NCBI GenBank assembly: GCA_012274445.1
Contig: JAAROD010000080.1
Coordinates: 434,001 to 498,000 of the forward strand
Direction: 5' to 3'
Source of the DNA: Sclerotiophoma versabilis
Lineage: Eukaryota; Ascomycota; Dothideomycetes; Pleosporales; Didymellaceae
DNA: 64,000 bases
The position numbers and the translations under genes were made by a program. The notes beneath the pieces were generated by a model. That model was not told the DNA's origin. It saw only the letters and a list, made by a program, of their open reading frames with translations, and did no database searches. Below are positions 44,228 to 56,908 of this stretch, piece after piece; the stretch's first letter is position 1; each line of letters begins with the position of its first letter.

Positions 44228-44950
44228 ATGCCGACACGTCCACCGAAGCGAACCCTCCACGGCAAAATTATCCTCGTGGACGAGCTGGGGTACAGATGGG
44301 GGCCTTTTAACACCGGAGAGCGTCGAGTCGTCTACAAGCATCTCAATACATGGATTCAACAATACGGTCTTGATGCCTTCTGCACCAAGACCTGGACCAG
44401 GGATGAGTTTGTGTTTCTGACAAACACCATTAACAAAGTCAACTCTGCGTATGGAGAGGGTGCTGCGCTGCGTTCACTTACAAACGTCAAGCGAGAGACG
44501 CGTCGTTTGTATGAGGGCAGGAAGAGCCCGCTCGGGAAGCTATGGAAGCGCTCAAAGGGTGTGGAGCTGACACTTAGATTGGGTGTGGTCGTCGAGGAGA
44601 GTGAGCAGTTCCCAGAGATGGCGATTGCGGTGGCAACGGTTGTAAACGGGACATATCAGATCATGAATGACGATACGACAACGACGAAGACTAGAAAGCT
44701 GGACAGCAAGGAGATTCATGGTCGATTCCAGACTCCAGACCCATCAGCAGCGAATGAGCAGAAGAGAGAGCTGGTGGTCAAGCTGTCGGTAGACTGGGCA
44801 CGGATCTATGTCCGGCACGGTGGTGGCATGTCGGTTCTGCATGAGAACAACGTCTCTGGCAGTCCCGTGACAGACAGCAAAGATCAGGGGACCGTGTGGG
44901 AGGATGATGGGTCGGAGTCCATGTCATTCTCTGAGGCTGAGATGCCTTGA
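44228..44950 (+). CDS. Hypothetical protein, 240 aa
   Basis: Single exon from ATG 44228 (MPTRPPKRTLHGKIILVDE). I chose it over the earlier in-frame start at 44048 because the upstream residues are not protein-like. The first ~130 residues look ordered (GYRWGPFNTGERRVVYKHLN, EFVFLTNTINKVNSAYGEGA, RRLYEGRKSPLGKLWKRSKG), then VELTLRLGVVVEESEQFPEM. The tail is acidic and Ser-rich. No signal peptide, membrane segment or catalytic motif that I recognise. It may be lineage-specific. Confidence 0.68.
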   Translation: MPTRPPKRTLHGKIILVDELGYRWGPFNTGERRVVYKHLNTWIQQYGLDAFCTKTWTRDEFVFLTNTINKVNSAYGEGAALRSLTNVKRETRRLYEGRKSPLGKLWKRSKGVELTLRLGVVVEESEQFPEMAIAVATVVNGTYQIMNDDTTTTKTRKLDSKEIHGRFQTPDPSAANEQKRELVVKLSVDWARIYVRHGGGMSVLHENNVSGSPVTDSKDQGTVWEDDGSESMSFSEAEMP

Positions 44951-45364
44951 TATTTGCACATGTAAGGAAATTCGAGCAAGATCACCGTTTTTGCCAGTGT
45001 TACTGCAACCAGTTTAGCAGGCAGGTAAGACACGATACATTCGACATGTGACGCAGCGAACAAACGATGTAGATAATGGTGATATTGACAATGTAGAGCT
45101 GGGCCGGCGGAAGGTTTTCTAGTGGCGCAGCCGTCCAGGACAATGCAATGCTATTGATCTTGGATGCATCGCAAGGTTCACAGGATCGCAGCCTCACCGT
45201 TGCGTCTGTCTAAGCAGCTCTGCAACTCACGTCCTGTACTTAACAATGATTTTGATCATCGCGAGACAGGCTCTTGGTACGCGTAGAATGCGGCGCGGCG
45301 ATGTGGTGATGTGCATCTGCACGAAGCAGGAGAAGTTTGTAGCAGTAAGGTGTACTACTCCTTT
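44951..45364. other. Convergent intergenic region, no gene seen
   Basis: Lies between the hypothetical gene (+) and vps60 (-) and holds both 3' ends. Confidence 0.45.
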
Positions 45365-46052
45365 TCAGCCTGCAGCCTCCTTGACCTTCGGCTCCGGCGC
45401 CTCGTCGATAAACGTTGGTGGTGCCGTGTCCTCAGTCAAAAATCCAGGTATACTCGATGACTCGCCAATGCCCTCGAAATCGACCTCGTCACCTAGTGCT
45501 TCCAGTTCTGCGTCCAGCTCCGACTCATCGACGTCCTCGGGGACATCGTAGCTGCGGCTTATCGCGTCTTGAATGTCGTTTCCCATGTCCATAAGATCGG
45601 CCATCTCATCCTGCAATTTCTCAATCTTGTCGATATTGACCTTGCCATACTGCTTCCGTAACTCCTTAGTCGTCGTCTTCATCGCATCGATGGTGGTCAT
45701 GGTGTTCTTCAAGTTGTCCTGCATCATGCCGGCCTGCTCCATGTTCCAAGATTGGGCCTGTAGCTGATCTCGCTGAGACTCGTACATCTTGCGCTGCTGG
45801 AGCACCTTCAGTGCCTTTTGCTTGATTGCTGTCTTGCCTGGACCGTCGCGCATCTTTGCGAGCTTTTGCTGGTAGGCGGTCAACTCAGCGTTAAGCTTCG
45901 CGAGCTTGACATCGAGACTCTCTATCCGCGTGTCGACCTTGGGTGAGGTTAATGTGGGGCGTAAATGTATAGGTGTAGTGGCCTACATTGGAGATAGCGT
46001 TGTTGAGGGTGGGCTTGGGCGTCGTGCTCTTTGCTCCGAACAGACGGTTCAT
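45365..46052 (-). CDS. vps60: ESCRT-III-associated protein Vps60/CHMP5
   Basis: Two exons, 46052-45987 and 45937-45365, intron 45938-45986 (GTAGGC...AAG, 49 bp); 212 aa. MNRLFGAKSTTPKPTLNNAI at the start is the typical Vps60 N-terminus. Splicing joins ISN to VDTRIESLDVKLAKLNAELT, then QQKLAKMRDGPGK and the Snf7 helices (QRDQLQAQSWNMEQAGMMQD, IEKLQDEMADLMDMGNDIQD). The acidic C-terminus (DVDESELDAELEALGDEVDF) fits the region that binds Vta1/Vps4. It acts in multivesicular body sorting at endosomes. The size equals that of yeast and human members. It is divergent from the SAPS gene. Confidence 0.94.
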
Positions 46053-46825
46053 GTTGGGCACGTGTTCCTGAGGCGGCTCTGCCCTTGATCGGCGTAGTTG
46101 TCTATGTTTTAACGGGAGGCGTTGTTTGGAAGGTGTGTTTGGCGGGGTTGAAGCGTAAGGCAGTCGCGAACGACCGGTGGCTGGAGCTTTCCACGAAACA
46201 CGGCAGCAGCGTCATAGGTCACGTGGAGCCATCACGCCCTCAGACTTGAATGAACAAGAGATGCATACAGGAAGTCCAAAAACGAGGACGATTGTAATCT
46301 GCTGACCGGTCCACGGACCATCTGATCGCGCCCCTGAGACTACTGCATCCGTCTGGCAAATCCAGGCCGACGCTGCTGCACCTCTCTGATCAGCGCCACG
46401 CTTGTGAACCGCTGAATCCATGTCCCCACAACACAGCACATCGTGCCGCCGGGAATGAAGGGTCCATTCACCTCCACCCACTGTTGTACTCTATAACGAA
46501 TCTCGCGATACCCCCTCGTTCTCGTGCATGGCCTGGGGTTCAATCTGAGCTGTGCCTGGCTTTTGCTCGTGTATTTCCTTCCCCCGCCGGTATGTGTCTA
46601 TCTGCGCTCGTGCGCCCAAGCTCCAGCCTTGAGCCCTACGCCCACGTCCACGCGCGTCGGTTGTCTCACGCAGTGCTGTCCGCTAACAGAGGCACATTGC
46701 AGCTTCCTTCTTTCCGTCCCATGAGCGATCATATCTCAGTGCCCCGCTAAACCTCTTGCTGCGCTCGAGTCTCGCTCCTGCGACTCCCTGCCCCGCCTTC
46801 GCTAGTCACCAACACAACAGCAGCC
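46053..46825. promoter_or_regulatory. Divergent promoter region of vps60 and the SAPS gene
   Basis: 773 bp between two start codons on opposite strands. CT-rich sequence precedes the SAPS ATG. No internal gene. Confidence 0.55.
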
Positions 46826-49795
46826 ATGTTCTGGCGCTTCGGCGGGTACGCACAGCTGTCGTCGCTGGACAGCATTCTCGACAAGCCTGACGTCACAGTT
46901 GAAGAATTACTAGACGAGTCGGACTTGATACAGGAGTTGAAGCAGCAGAATTCGAAGCTTATCGAGTACCTGCGCGACGAGAATGTCCTCGAACGGCTGT
47001 TGCGCTATGTCACTGCACCAAAGCCCTCTGACTCGACTGCAGAGGGGCTATCTGGCGAAGGCCTCAGTGAGGTCGGTAGCCCCAGTCGACAGAGCTTCTT
47101 TGGCAAGGTTGCAGGACGGGCGCGCTCGGCGTCCACAGCGAAGTCAGATGCTGGCGATGCAGACGAGAGCAAGGAAGAGAGACAGCGCATGAAGTACGCA
47201 TACGTTTCTTGCGAGATCCTGTCGTCAGAGGTCTGGTCGATATCGGAGGCTGTGCTGGAAAACCAGGATTCCCTGAAGCAGTTCTGGGCATACATCAAGC
47301 AGCCTGTACCACTCGACCCGGTGCAGGCTGGCTACTTCACCAAGGTCAACGAGTCGTTACTGGACCGCAAGATGGAGGAGATGCTGGACTTCTTCAAGTC
47401 CATCGACAACGTCGTACCAGACATGCTCCAGCATGTGGACTGTCCGGTAATCATGGACCTGCTTCTCAAGATCATTAGCCTCGAGAAGAGTGAGGGTGGA
47501 CAGGGTATTGTTGATGTAAGTCATGTCTCTGCCATGATCGGTATGTTCTACTAACAAGGCCAAGTGGTTACAACAGCAAGATCTTGTACCCCGATTGATT
47601 GCCTTCCTCGGACCCGATCACTCTACGTCGACGCAAACGTCAGCTGGTGACTTTTTGAAAGCAATCATAACAATATCGGCCAATGCCACGACCCAAGACC
47701 AGTCGGTAATAGGGCCCAATGAGCTAACGCGTCAGCTTGTGTCCGAGACATGCCTCAAACAGCTGATCGAATACATGTTGCGCGGCGGTAACCCCCTGAC
47801 TGTGGGTGTTGGAATAGTTATCGAGGTCATCCGCAAGAACAACTCCGACTACGATTTGGAGAATCAGATTGGGCCCGTACCTAAAAACTCAGATCCCATC
47901 TATCTGGGCACGTTACTACGCCAGTTTGCAAACAACATTCCACAGTTTATGGAGTTAGTACACAGCTCTAGCAGGATTGTTGTACAGAACGACGGTTCCA
48001 CAGCAATGAAGAAGCGAGAGTTGAAGACAGCATTTGGAGAGAAGATCGAACCACTAGGTTTTGACCGATTCAAGACTTGCGAGCTCATGGCTGAATTGCT
48101 GCATTGCAGTAACATGGCTCTCCTCAATGAGCGTGGAAGCGAGGCTGAGATTAAGAGACGGGATGCTGAGCGCGAACGTCTTAAAGCTGAGGGTAAGCTG
48201 ACGTCGGGCAACTCCGCCAATCTTGGTGACTTCTCTACCAGCGTGGACAGCCAAGGTTTCCACCATGCGCGTGCACCTTCAGTGGACTCGCCTGAAGAGA
48301 TCAAATCGCTGCAGGTACAAAACAATTCAGAAGACGACTTTGAGAAGGTGACTGCGCCAGAGGTTGCAGTAGCCACGATCGAAGCCACCGAGAAGGAGCC
48401 AATTGGCGAGCCTCTGGAACGCTCGCCCAAGTCCGATCCGAAAGAGTCCCCTACCGAGAAGGCGGGTGAAGGCGATGGCGAGTTCGTTGACGAGCCGCTC
48501 ACGCCACCTAAGGACACAGCATCACCCGCTGCGACTACTCCTGCAAAGGCCGCCGACGATGCCGAATCACCAACTTCGGCGGGCTTGACATCCAAGGTCG
48601 GAGGTCTCGACCTCGACAACGATACTGTCATGGGTGACAGGGAAGAGCCTGTTGAAGAGTCTAAGGAGGGGACTGACTCAAAGACCACTCCATCCCTTCT
48701 GACCCAACAATTGAACCAAACTTCGGAGGAGCCGGAGCCCCTGTCTCCGCATGAAGTTGATAAGCCTGCGCCGCTGTTTGCGGGTAAGAACCGCGAAAGC
48801 AACACCGAAGCTACAAAGGTCGACACCTCCAAGTTCACAGCAGCTGCGGCAGAGGATGTCGCAGAGGCAACGCCCATTGACGAAACGTCAAGCGTGCGTT
48901 CGGTGGTATTTGGAGGTGGCGAGAACCAGGATGGCCAGCAATATGTGGTCGACATTGATGGCACTCCTGTCGTTGGCGATCTTCTAAAGATTACCTTTGT
49001 TGAGAACAAGGTCGTGCCAACGATTCTTGTAAGCCTTCCTGATCCATGTACCACTGTTCTCTCTAACGTGTACAGGATTTCTTCTTCCGCTTTCCGTGGA
49101 ATAACTTCCTCCACAACGTTGTGTACGATGTTGTACAGCAAGTATTCAACGGCCAGATGGAGCATGGCTACAACAGATCGCTAGCAATCGATCTTTTCCA
49201 GACAGGTCGGATCACCGAACGTATCATTGAAGGTCAGCAAGCGAGTGACAAAGCTCAGCAGGAGACCCACATGAGGCTGGGCTACATGGGACATCTTACC
49301 CTGATCGCGGAAGAGGTGCTTAAGTTCACAGAAAGGCACCCAACGGAGATACTGTCGCAAGCGGTAGTTGACAAAGTTCACAGTGAAGAGTGGATACACT
49401 ACGTTGAGCATATTCTCTCAGACACTCGCGAGAGGGACAACGCAATACTTGGTGGTGTTCGACCCGACATGAGCGTTGGCCCTAGGCAAGCCGTGCTGAA
49501 TGCAGTGAACGCGGCATCTGGCTTTACCGCAGATGCTGGTCTTTCCAATGCCAGCATTGGAAACAATGGCGCCGTCGGCCTGGACAGCATGGACCTCGCC
49601 CAACAAGGTGACACCGGAGGTGGTGGGTACACCTTCAACGGTGGCTCCTTGCTTAGCGGCTTTACTAACTCGAGTGACGAAGAAGACGAAGACATGGAGG
49701 ACGACGATGGCAATAGGGAACGACAGGGACCTGTCGACGACTCCGAACAAGTGGGTGAAGTCTCATTTGACGATGCTGATATGGACTACCGATAA
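46826..49795 (+). CDS. SIT4-associated (SAPS) phosphatase regulatory protein
   Basis: Exons 46826-47515, 47565-49028 and 49076-49795 (introns 49 and 47 bp, GTAAGT/GTAAGC donors, CTAAC branch points); 957 aa. The N-terminus MFWRFGGYAQLSSLDSILDK and VTVEELLDESDLIQELKQQN, then LRYVTAP, SCEILSSEVWSISEAVLENQ, PVIMDLLLKIISLEKS and (after splicing) DWLQQQDLVPRLIAFLGPD, define the SAPS domain. Further matches are LLRQFANNIPQFMELVHSSS and, after intron 2, DFFFRFPWNNFLHNVVYDVV and LGYMGHLTLIAEEVLKFTER. Family members (yeast Sap155/185/190, fission yeast Ekc1, human PP6R) bind Sit4/PP6 catalytic subunit and steer it in cell-cycle and nutrient signalling. A low-complexity acidic linker (about 480-700) interrupts the domain, as in relatives. 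The tail is acidic. Confidence 0.93.
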
Positions 49796-50029
49796 CCCCG
49801 TCTCCATCCGAACCCTACCCGAGCCAACACAACACGATCTTGTTTGCGCGCTTGGTGCGTTTCTTTTCTATTCCTGTCCGTCTTTCGCGCTATTGAGTAT
49901 GAGCTACGAGGCAACTGAATGCTGGTTTTGGGATCACCTATCCTTTTTTGTACATACTACCCTCAACGGGTGTATGACTTCTGTAGCAATATCCGTCGTG
50001 GCAGGCGTTTCCTTTGTGAAGAACTTTCA

Positions 50030-50467
50030 ATGTTGTCTCCATTTCTTTCTGTCTTTATGTCCTACCTCGCTCCTCAGCTCGTCGTTGTCTTTTTGGACAT
50101 TGCTAACGACACTGCAAAGGCCAAGATCCCGCCACCGCTGCAAATACCACCTTCACGCGCCCGCCGTCAATTCGCTCTCCGCCTTGCACAACGCAAAGCT
50201 GAGCTCGAAGGGAAGAACATTGACGATAGCGGCGACGACGACCAAAGCGAGAAGACACAAGAACAAGAGGAGCGAGAAGGGCATCAGCGTTTCGCAAAAA
50301 TGTTCGAGGATATTGAAAGCGACTCAGACGAGGGTAGCTTGAGTAGCATTGAGGATGAGATTGTTGGCAGACTTGACGTGGAGGGCCGTTCAAGCCCAGA
50401 GAAGGAACGAAAACCAGAAGCGAGCGCATCGAAAAAGGACGATAGCGATAATGTGGTTGTTGTTTAG
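50030..50467 (+). CDS. Small acidic hypothetical protein, start uncertain
   Basis: The protein-like part starts at KIPPPLQIPPSRARRQFALR (about 50118) and is a basic then acidic helical sequence (QRKAELEGKNIDDSGDDDQS; HQRFAKMFEDIESDSDEGSL) ending DNVVVV. Upstream, ATG 50030 would add a hydrophobic stretch (MSYLAPQLVVVFLDIAND). That stretch also contains GCTAAC followed by CAAAG, which looks like a branch point and acceptor. The true gene may thus begin with an exon further left, and the hydrophobic part may be intronic. No family recognised. Confidence 0.45.
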   Translation: MLSPFLSVFMSYLAPQLVVVFLDIANDTAKAKIPPPLQIPPSRARRQFALRLAQRKAELEGKNIDDSGDDDQSEKTQEQEEREGHQRFAKMFEDIESDSDEGSLSSIEDEIVGRLDVEGRSSPEKERKPEASASKKDDSDNVVVV

Positions 50468-51084
50468 ACTTTGTTGGCTTTGACTGTGTATTGGTAGTGG
50501 CGCATAGACAAGAGATACCTTGGTAGGATAAGACGAAGGCAATGTGATACGACTTACGTTCTCCTGTGGGTGTGGCAGGTGGGGGGTTGAAGTATTGTTG
50601 TTGCGCCTTTCCCAACTATACAAAATACAACGACAAGCTCTGGGATTGCAGCGCGAGACTCAGGCATCGCCTATTCATATCGTGCCTGTCTTCCAAAGCA
50701 AGTCCACGTCATCGGCTTGCGACAACATTAACCCGTACGTTCTTCTATTACCTTCGCACAATCAGTAACAACACATCCGGCATCAACAGTGTTGCCACAC
50801 CATGTTGTATCAAGTCCTGGGGCCTCTTTCTTTCACTTCGACCGGGCGTCACCACAGTTTGGGGTACACTGCCGCCTACTTCGAAATAACTACGGTTAAC
50901 ACAAGCCTTTCGTCAGCCTGCGTAACAAGCCTTTACTCCACCAGCAGCCACCTTATTGACCCTTCTAAGTCACGCCCACTCTACTGCACCGAGCGTTTCT
51001 CTCCACCAGCTAGAGGCATAACTCTCCTGGGCCGACGGCAACGTACCAATACCAGGCTGCCAGCTTCCTCAAACCAGACTCAAC
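50468..51084. other. Intergenic, promoter of GTPase gene
   Basis: No gene is seen. CT-rich stretches before 51085 fit a transcription-start region. Confidence 0.45.
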
Positions 51085-53814
51085 ATGAGCAGCCACCAGT
51101 CAGACAGCCTTTTCGTACCCAAAGAGTCACCACTACCACCAAGAGATGTAGCGACGCCGACGTTGAATGACTCTCGCCTGACGCTGTCTGGCGAACAGAG
51201 TGTCAGCGCAGTACTGTCTCCACAGGCATTCGATGCGCATCGGGTTCAAGACGATACAGCAACCACAGGAATGGAAGAGATTTATGATCCCACGCAAGAG
51301 CCGTTACCGGATCATCCGTACTTTCGCCTTGATCTTCCCAGGCTTCACAGCGACATCGATGCAGCGCTGCGAGATCTTTGGATCGCCCTACAGAGCTTTG
51401 AAGACGATGATACAGAGATGGCGAACCAGCGGGAAGTCACACAACAAGGACGAGACATCGGTGCACCCAAGCCTCTAATTGTTACCACAGTCGGTCCGGC
51501 AGGTGTTGGAAAGAGTTTCTTGTACAAGGCCTTGTTCAACCGCCCGAATATCACTAAGAGCTCCGCAGAAGGACGCTCGTGCACGCTTTATCCTACGAAG
51601 ATTGTGTTGAATCCGGAAGCACTCGACAACACGACTAGCAGCGATATAAATATTGAATTCTTCAACGCAGCTACGATAGCCATTATGACCGAGGGCCACA
51701 TCAGGAGGTACCACAACTACCACTTTGGTCCGGACAATAACCCAGTGGATGACGACAGCCGCCGTTACGCATCAACTGCGAAGGACTTTTTTGATGCTGC
51801 TTTCAATACAGCAGGCAACGCTGAGGCAGCTACCTATCTCCAGTCCTTACTAATAGAAGAGATGATTGGCACTGGTGACTTACTTCGTGCTTGTGTCGAC
51901 GCCATTGAACACCGCATCTCGTCGTTAGGAGCCTCGCAAAATCGCACACTCTCCTATCTGCAGATTGAGGACGATGATATCGACCAGATACGGACTGTAG
52001 CCGATAATTTGGCGCATTTCGTTGACTTTTTCGTGATCAAGACAGGTGCCGCTCTCTTACAAGCAGGCTTGACTTTCATTGATCTGCCAGGTAGGTTCTA
52101 TTTGTGTCCTATAGATACCGGGTATGGTACTGAACCTGTAAGGTCTCCGAGACATCAACCAAGACCGTATCGCAAGAGCCAATGCCATCCGCAGAGATGT
52201 CGATGTGGAACTGATCATCTGCGATCGACCTGAGCGCGGCTTGGAGGACGCAGACCTTGACGCACTGATTAGGCAGTCAATCCGGGCACATGGGTTCAGC
52301 AACACAGTCCTAATATACAACAAAGTTGACGTAAGTACACCCTGCTCTAATGGTTTATATTTGCGCTAAATTTGCACATGAAGACCATCTTCATGAGTGG
52401 TGTTCAGGACGCAAATGATCGCATACGTGACTCCACGAACGAGCCATACACCACCATCAGAGCTTGCAAGACCGAAGCCGAAAGCATACAGGATGCAGGT
52501 GTCAAGCGGGAATATCTAATGTACCTGCAAGAGCTGGCACTGAATGCTATGATTCGCGAGCGAGCGGACAATCTGCGCAACAACATCGTCATCAAGTACG
52601 CCGCGCTCGATCCTGATACGCCGAACAACGTTGCTGTGTTTGCCATATCCGCTGCACAATATCTTGAATGGCTAGACCCAGCCCGACTGCGAGCACCAGT
52701 CATGAGCGTGAGTGACACACGCATCCCAGACATGAAGCGGTACCTGCTTGGTCTGACCGGTGTTCGCAACTATGAGCATCTCTGGAACCATATCCACCTA
52801 GTTATGGCCGAAATTGCTGACAGTGGCACACGCGTGCTGGAGAAGGTCGGAGACCAGAATGGTTACTCGGCATTCTGCGAGCAGCTTGCCAAGGAGCAAA
52901 TCCCCATGTTGCACACTGATCTCAAGCAGCTCGCCAGTACGCAGCTGCTACCATCCCTACGGATATGGCCTTATCAGCCAGACGCAGAACAGCAGCTAGA
53001 GCTAGTCAAAAGCATCATTGCTGGGTGGCAGCAAACTGTCAACGGCCCAGTGCTCGTAGCATCGTTCAGTAAAGCCCTACGTGATGACGGCTTCATCTAC
53101 AACAGCCAGGCACGAGCGTTGCAAGGCTTACGCATCAACTGGAACCAGACATTACAGGAGTGCATGGAGTCCAACGTTGAAATTTTCGTGCAGAACACAT
53201 CGGCGCGATTTGCCTCCGGCTGGAAGCAAATGTCAAGCAGAGTCAATGACTGCATGAACGATGTCTTCGTTGCGCTCGAGAACTCTGCTGATCAAACGCC
53301 ATTCAAGCCCAGCTTCCATCGCGAGTGGCGGAAGCTCGAGCATGCTATTTTCACCAAGTCCGGATCCTTCGAGTTCCAACTTCACCGCGTCGTGCGCGCC
53401 ACCCATCGCTTCGCCACCACCGAAGAGGACGTTGGCTGTCTTTTCGCCTCACTCATGGCGCCCATCTACCAGAAGGTGTCGAGGAAGACCGGCACCGGCA
53501 AATACTCGCGCCAGGTAGCAGCGCTCAATCGCTACCTGGTGACCCAAGGGTGGGATGGTGGTACGATAGTGGACCGCTACGAGGATGCAGTTGTGGCAGA
53601 CTTGGAAGGCAGGCTAAAGCCTGTCGTGCATTGGTTTTTGAATGAGATCAAGGCCGAGTTGCTGAATTTGGTGAGGGTTATGGAGGAGTTGTTGGCGAAC
53701 GATCAGCAACTAAGCGTAGGTCAGAGGCAGGCAAGAAATAAGTTGAGGGAAGAGCTGCCGGCGTATGAAGAGAGGTTGCGGACGCTGCAGGCGGCTGTTC
53801 CGAGGTTGGAGTAG
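51085..53814 (+). CDS. Dynamin-like, SLIP-GC-type GTPase
   Basis: Exons 51085-52090, 52143-52330 and 52384-53814 (introns 52 and 53 bp, GTAGGT and GTAAGT donors); 874 aa. The G1/P-loop is GPAGVGKS at about 137-144, with TTVG before it. The G3 motif is DLPG at about 333-336, split by intron 1, and G4 is NKVD at 395-398, directly before intron 2. After that comes SGVQDANDRIRDSTNEPY and a long helical C-terminal half (ALDPDTPNNVAVFAISAAQY; RERADNLRNNIVIKYA) without a PH or membrane segment. The layout resembles fungal proteins annotated as nuclear GTPase SLIP-GC. The cellular role in fungi is not known to me. G1 and G3 are separated by ~190 residues, so a large insert sits in the G domain. Confidence 0.82.
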
Positions 53815-56177
53815 TGAATGACATGTATCAAAATTGGGACTAGAGTATTGTCTACGTAGTCCTCCGGTCTTCACAAAGAGGAAATCACATGTGCTCTGCT
53901 AATCTTAATCCCAGCCCCGCAATGTGATGAAGTCAGTAAGCTCACCCTTCGTGGACGGGAGATGCCGGTTTATATCGCTGGTAGCATGATTCATCTCTCA
54001 TCAGAGCTCAGAGGGCACGTCTAAACAGACTGACGACCTCCAGCCTCCCAATCCCCGTCGCCTCCACACGTGCAACTTCTCACATAACACCTACAGCTTC
54101 CATCCATGGACCCGCGGTCAGTCAAATGTCTGGAGGTACGTAACCGGGAAAAACTCGCACACATATGAATTAGCATCTCTCACAACATGGTTTCCCTTCC
54201 GTGGAAGCTCCCTTGTTACCCTATGAAAAATCAAACGCCCACCACTAGGGAATCAACGCAAGGCGGACATGTGTTTCTAGCCTTGGAGACAGTCTCTGCA
54301 ACCTTCCCACGCTGCCGGGTATGTGTATGAAAGCCTATCTGATGGTTTGTCTATCCCTCTCCGCTCAAGACTCCCAATCAAACCTTTTTGAAATTCGGCT
54401 TGCACGCGTGCTATGTGCTCGGGGAGCATGAAAATCGTTTGAACACGAGCCGAGAGATTGAACGCTGCAACGAAGTTCAGATCCCAATTATGACCAGCCT
54501 TTTAAAGTCGGCAATGTATCAGACGCTCAACCAACTCTATTGATGATCAGAATCAAAAGCATAGCAACACCAAATTGCATTCATTTTCTAGTCTAGTGTA
54601 CTTCCCCTCCTTCAACTTACGCATCAATCGCGTAACAGCTCTTTGTCTCTGCATTTTTAACCTACTACTAGCCACCCGGCGCAAAACAAAAACATCGCCT
54701 CTGGTCTACCACGCAGCAGAAAAGCACATTGAATCTAGACTTGTTCCGTACACTGAGGGTGTGTGGATCTCGCTGCATATCTTTCCCAACCATGGATGCA
54801 TCGGCATAATCAAGTTACTTCTTTCTTGAGTCATATTGTGCTTTTTTTTTCTTCAACAACCATGCGCGTCATCTAAACGAGGTGTATCAGTACCAACCAC
54901 ACCCACAAGCATCATAAGACGGAGTACCAATACAAACAACGACGGCGATGGGTGTGTTGGAAATGCAGAGGGATGGAATTGAATCTATTTCTCTGCAGGC
55001 ATTTATGCGTTGATACAAGCCAGGCTGTCTAGATAAATGCGAGGTTCTGATTTTTTTTTGAATTCTTTTTTTACTATATGCGTTTCATTCTATTGGAAAA
55101 ATCTTTTCGTCGAGTTTTCATATCCTTGGAAAAATTACCATGTTGCGTTGATGGAGCGTTGGGACCTGATTTCACACCGATGCTCCTCCTTGTGGAAGAA
55201 GAAAGATGTCTATGACGAGTGAGGGGCACTAAGGCCAAAAGCAAGATCAACGCTATGTTTCTGTGTGCTTTGCTGGGTATCCGTGTTTGGAAATGGCCTG
55301 TTGCACGTCCAAGCGTATGGTGTTCTATGATCTGTTGATATCAACTCCTCAGTACCTATGAGCACACTGCTGACTTGCTGGTGGTGGAAAGTCTGGTTAT
55401 TGCACCCGTGGGCCTTTTCTTGAAACCGTTGTGGGACTTCAGCTTATCTGCATGTAACGACTGATAACCCGATGTGTGCATGTATCGTTTATGTTTCGAA
55501 TGCAGAGTACGTCCATGCATCTATGTTCGATCTTGACTTCTTTGTGCCATTGTTTCACGAACCTCCAAGTATGCAGAGACTGTATGTGCCGTTAGAAAGA
55601 TCCATTGCATGTCTCCATGTTCGGTGTCAAGTGTTTATTTGCCATCCTGCTATGAATATCCAGTCTATGCCGAGTTAAAGAGCGCTACATCGACACGCTA
55701 TCAGAATGTGAATGCTTCGTAGGGAGGTTGGATGTGTGATATGGGTTCATGCTTTATTCGTAATATATACACCACATCTTTCTCCCATGATATTCCTCCT
55801 TGATCTCCCTCAGGCTGTGCACGATGGAGAGAATAGCAAAAGAGGGTGCTTGTGTTTCTAGCCATTATGTCTTTATCGTGTTTATGGATTTGACGCGTTT
55901 TTGCGAGAGATGAGACTGGCTGTGTACTTGCGGATCTGGTCATTTGTGGCCTGGTGCTTACACATGGAAGCGACCCGTGTGCGCTCCTGCTACTCTGGAC
56001 TGGTGACATTCCGCCGACTCGCTCTCCACATGCACTCCAACGCTGGCTTGGAATTGAAAAGAGTTAGATCGGCCACTACTTCAGTTCGGCTTGGGCGGTT
56101 TGCATGTGCTATGCCACTGAGTACCCCATGACTTGGGACTGTTTGCGTTGGACTTGGCGTCAGATCCCATGTGTTAT
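53815..56177. other. Long convergent intergenic region, no gene seen
   Basis: About 2.4 kb between the GTPase (+) and dynactin (-) genes, with T-runs (for example 54842-54851, 55050-55058) and somewhat higher AT. Short open frames are not protein-like. A decayed element or non-coding RNA cannot be excluded. Confidence 0.4.
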
Positions 56178-56908
56178 TCACCCGGTCCATTTCGCGATGT
56201 TGTTTGCGATCAATCTTCTGAACATATCCAACTGCTTCTTGTGCACCGCCATCTTCGCCTCGAGGATATCCGGTCGCTGTTGAAGCGTCTTATCAACGCG
56301 CTGCTGTGAGCCACTGAAGACTACCGTGTAGTCCGGCAGAGTAGCATATGGTGGGATGACAGCCGCAGCCGAGATGGTGCAGTACTGCGTTCACGTCAGC
56401 ATTGTGTTTGCGCTGCTCTGCCGTGGAAGTCAACACATACCTTCCCCACAACAGCCCCCCTCCCAACAACAGCACCGACCTCCACCACACTCCCCTCCCC
56501 CACCTCGCTTGCCTCAACAACCGCACCCGTCTCCACTACAACATTCCTGCCCAGCACCACTCCATCCCCCCGCATGCCCGCACTACTCATCCCACTCGTC
56601 CTCCGGTTCACCTCTGCCCGCCCCGCCTCCGGGTCGGCAACACCCACACGCGCCCTCTCATGCACGACGCACCCCTCGCCCAGCATGACCACGCTGCCGG
56701 TACTATTTACCCGGGCATGCGGATGCAGGACGGCGCCGGGGCCGATGGTGATCGGGTGTGTGCCGGTGAGTTGGGCGTGCTGGGCAATCAGGGCCGAGGG
56801 GTCGATTGCGATTGACGACGGGCGCGGGAGGAGGGATGTGCGTTTTGGTGCCGTGGAGGTGCGGCGCGGGTCGCGGGAAGAAGAGTGCGAGGCTGAGGGT
56901 AAGGACAT
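56178..56908 (-). CDS. Dynactin p27 subunit (DCTN6-like)
   Basis: Two exons, 56908-56441 and 56384-56178, intron 56385-56440 (GTATGT...CAG, 56 bp); 224 aa. After a Ser/Arg-rich start, the sequence has left-handed beta-helix hexapeptide repeats (TIGPGAVLHPHARVN; VVMLGEGCVVHERARVG; VVLGRNVVVETGAVVEASEV; GSVVEVGAVVGRGAVVGKY). The C-terminal helix matches DCTN6 proteins (PPYATLPDYTVVFSGSQQRV, then MAVHKKQLDMFRRLI). In the dynactin pointed-end complex this subunit helps cargo binding for dynein. Neurospora ro-12 would be the closest well-known relative. A gamma-carbonic anhydrase was considered, but the metal-binding His triad is not evident. Confidence 0.82.
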
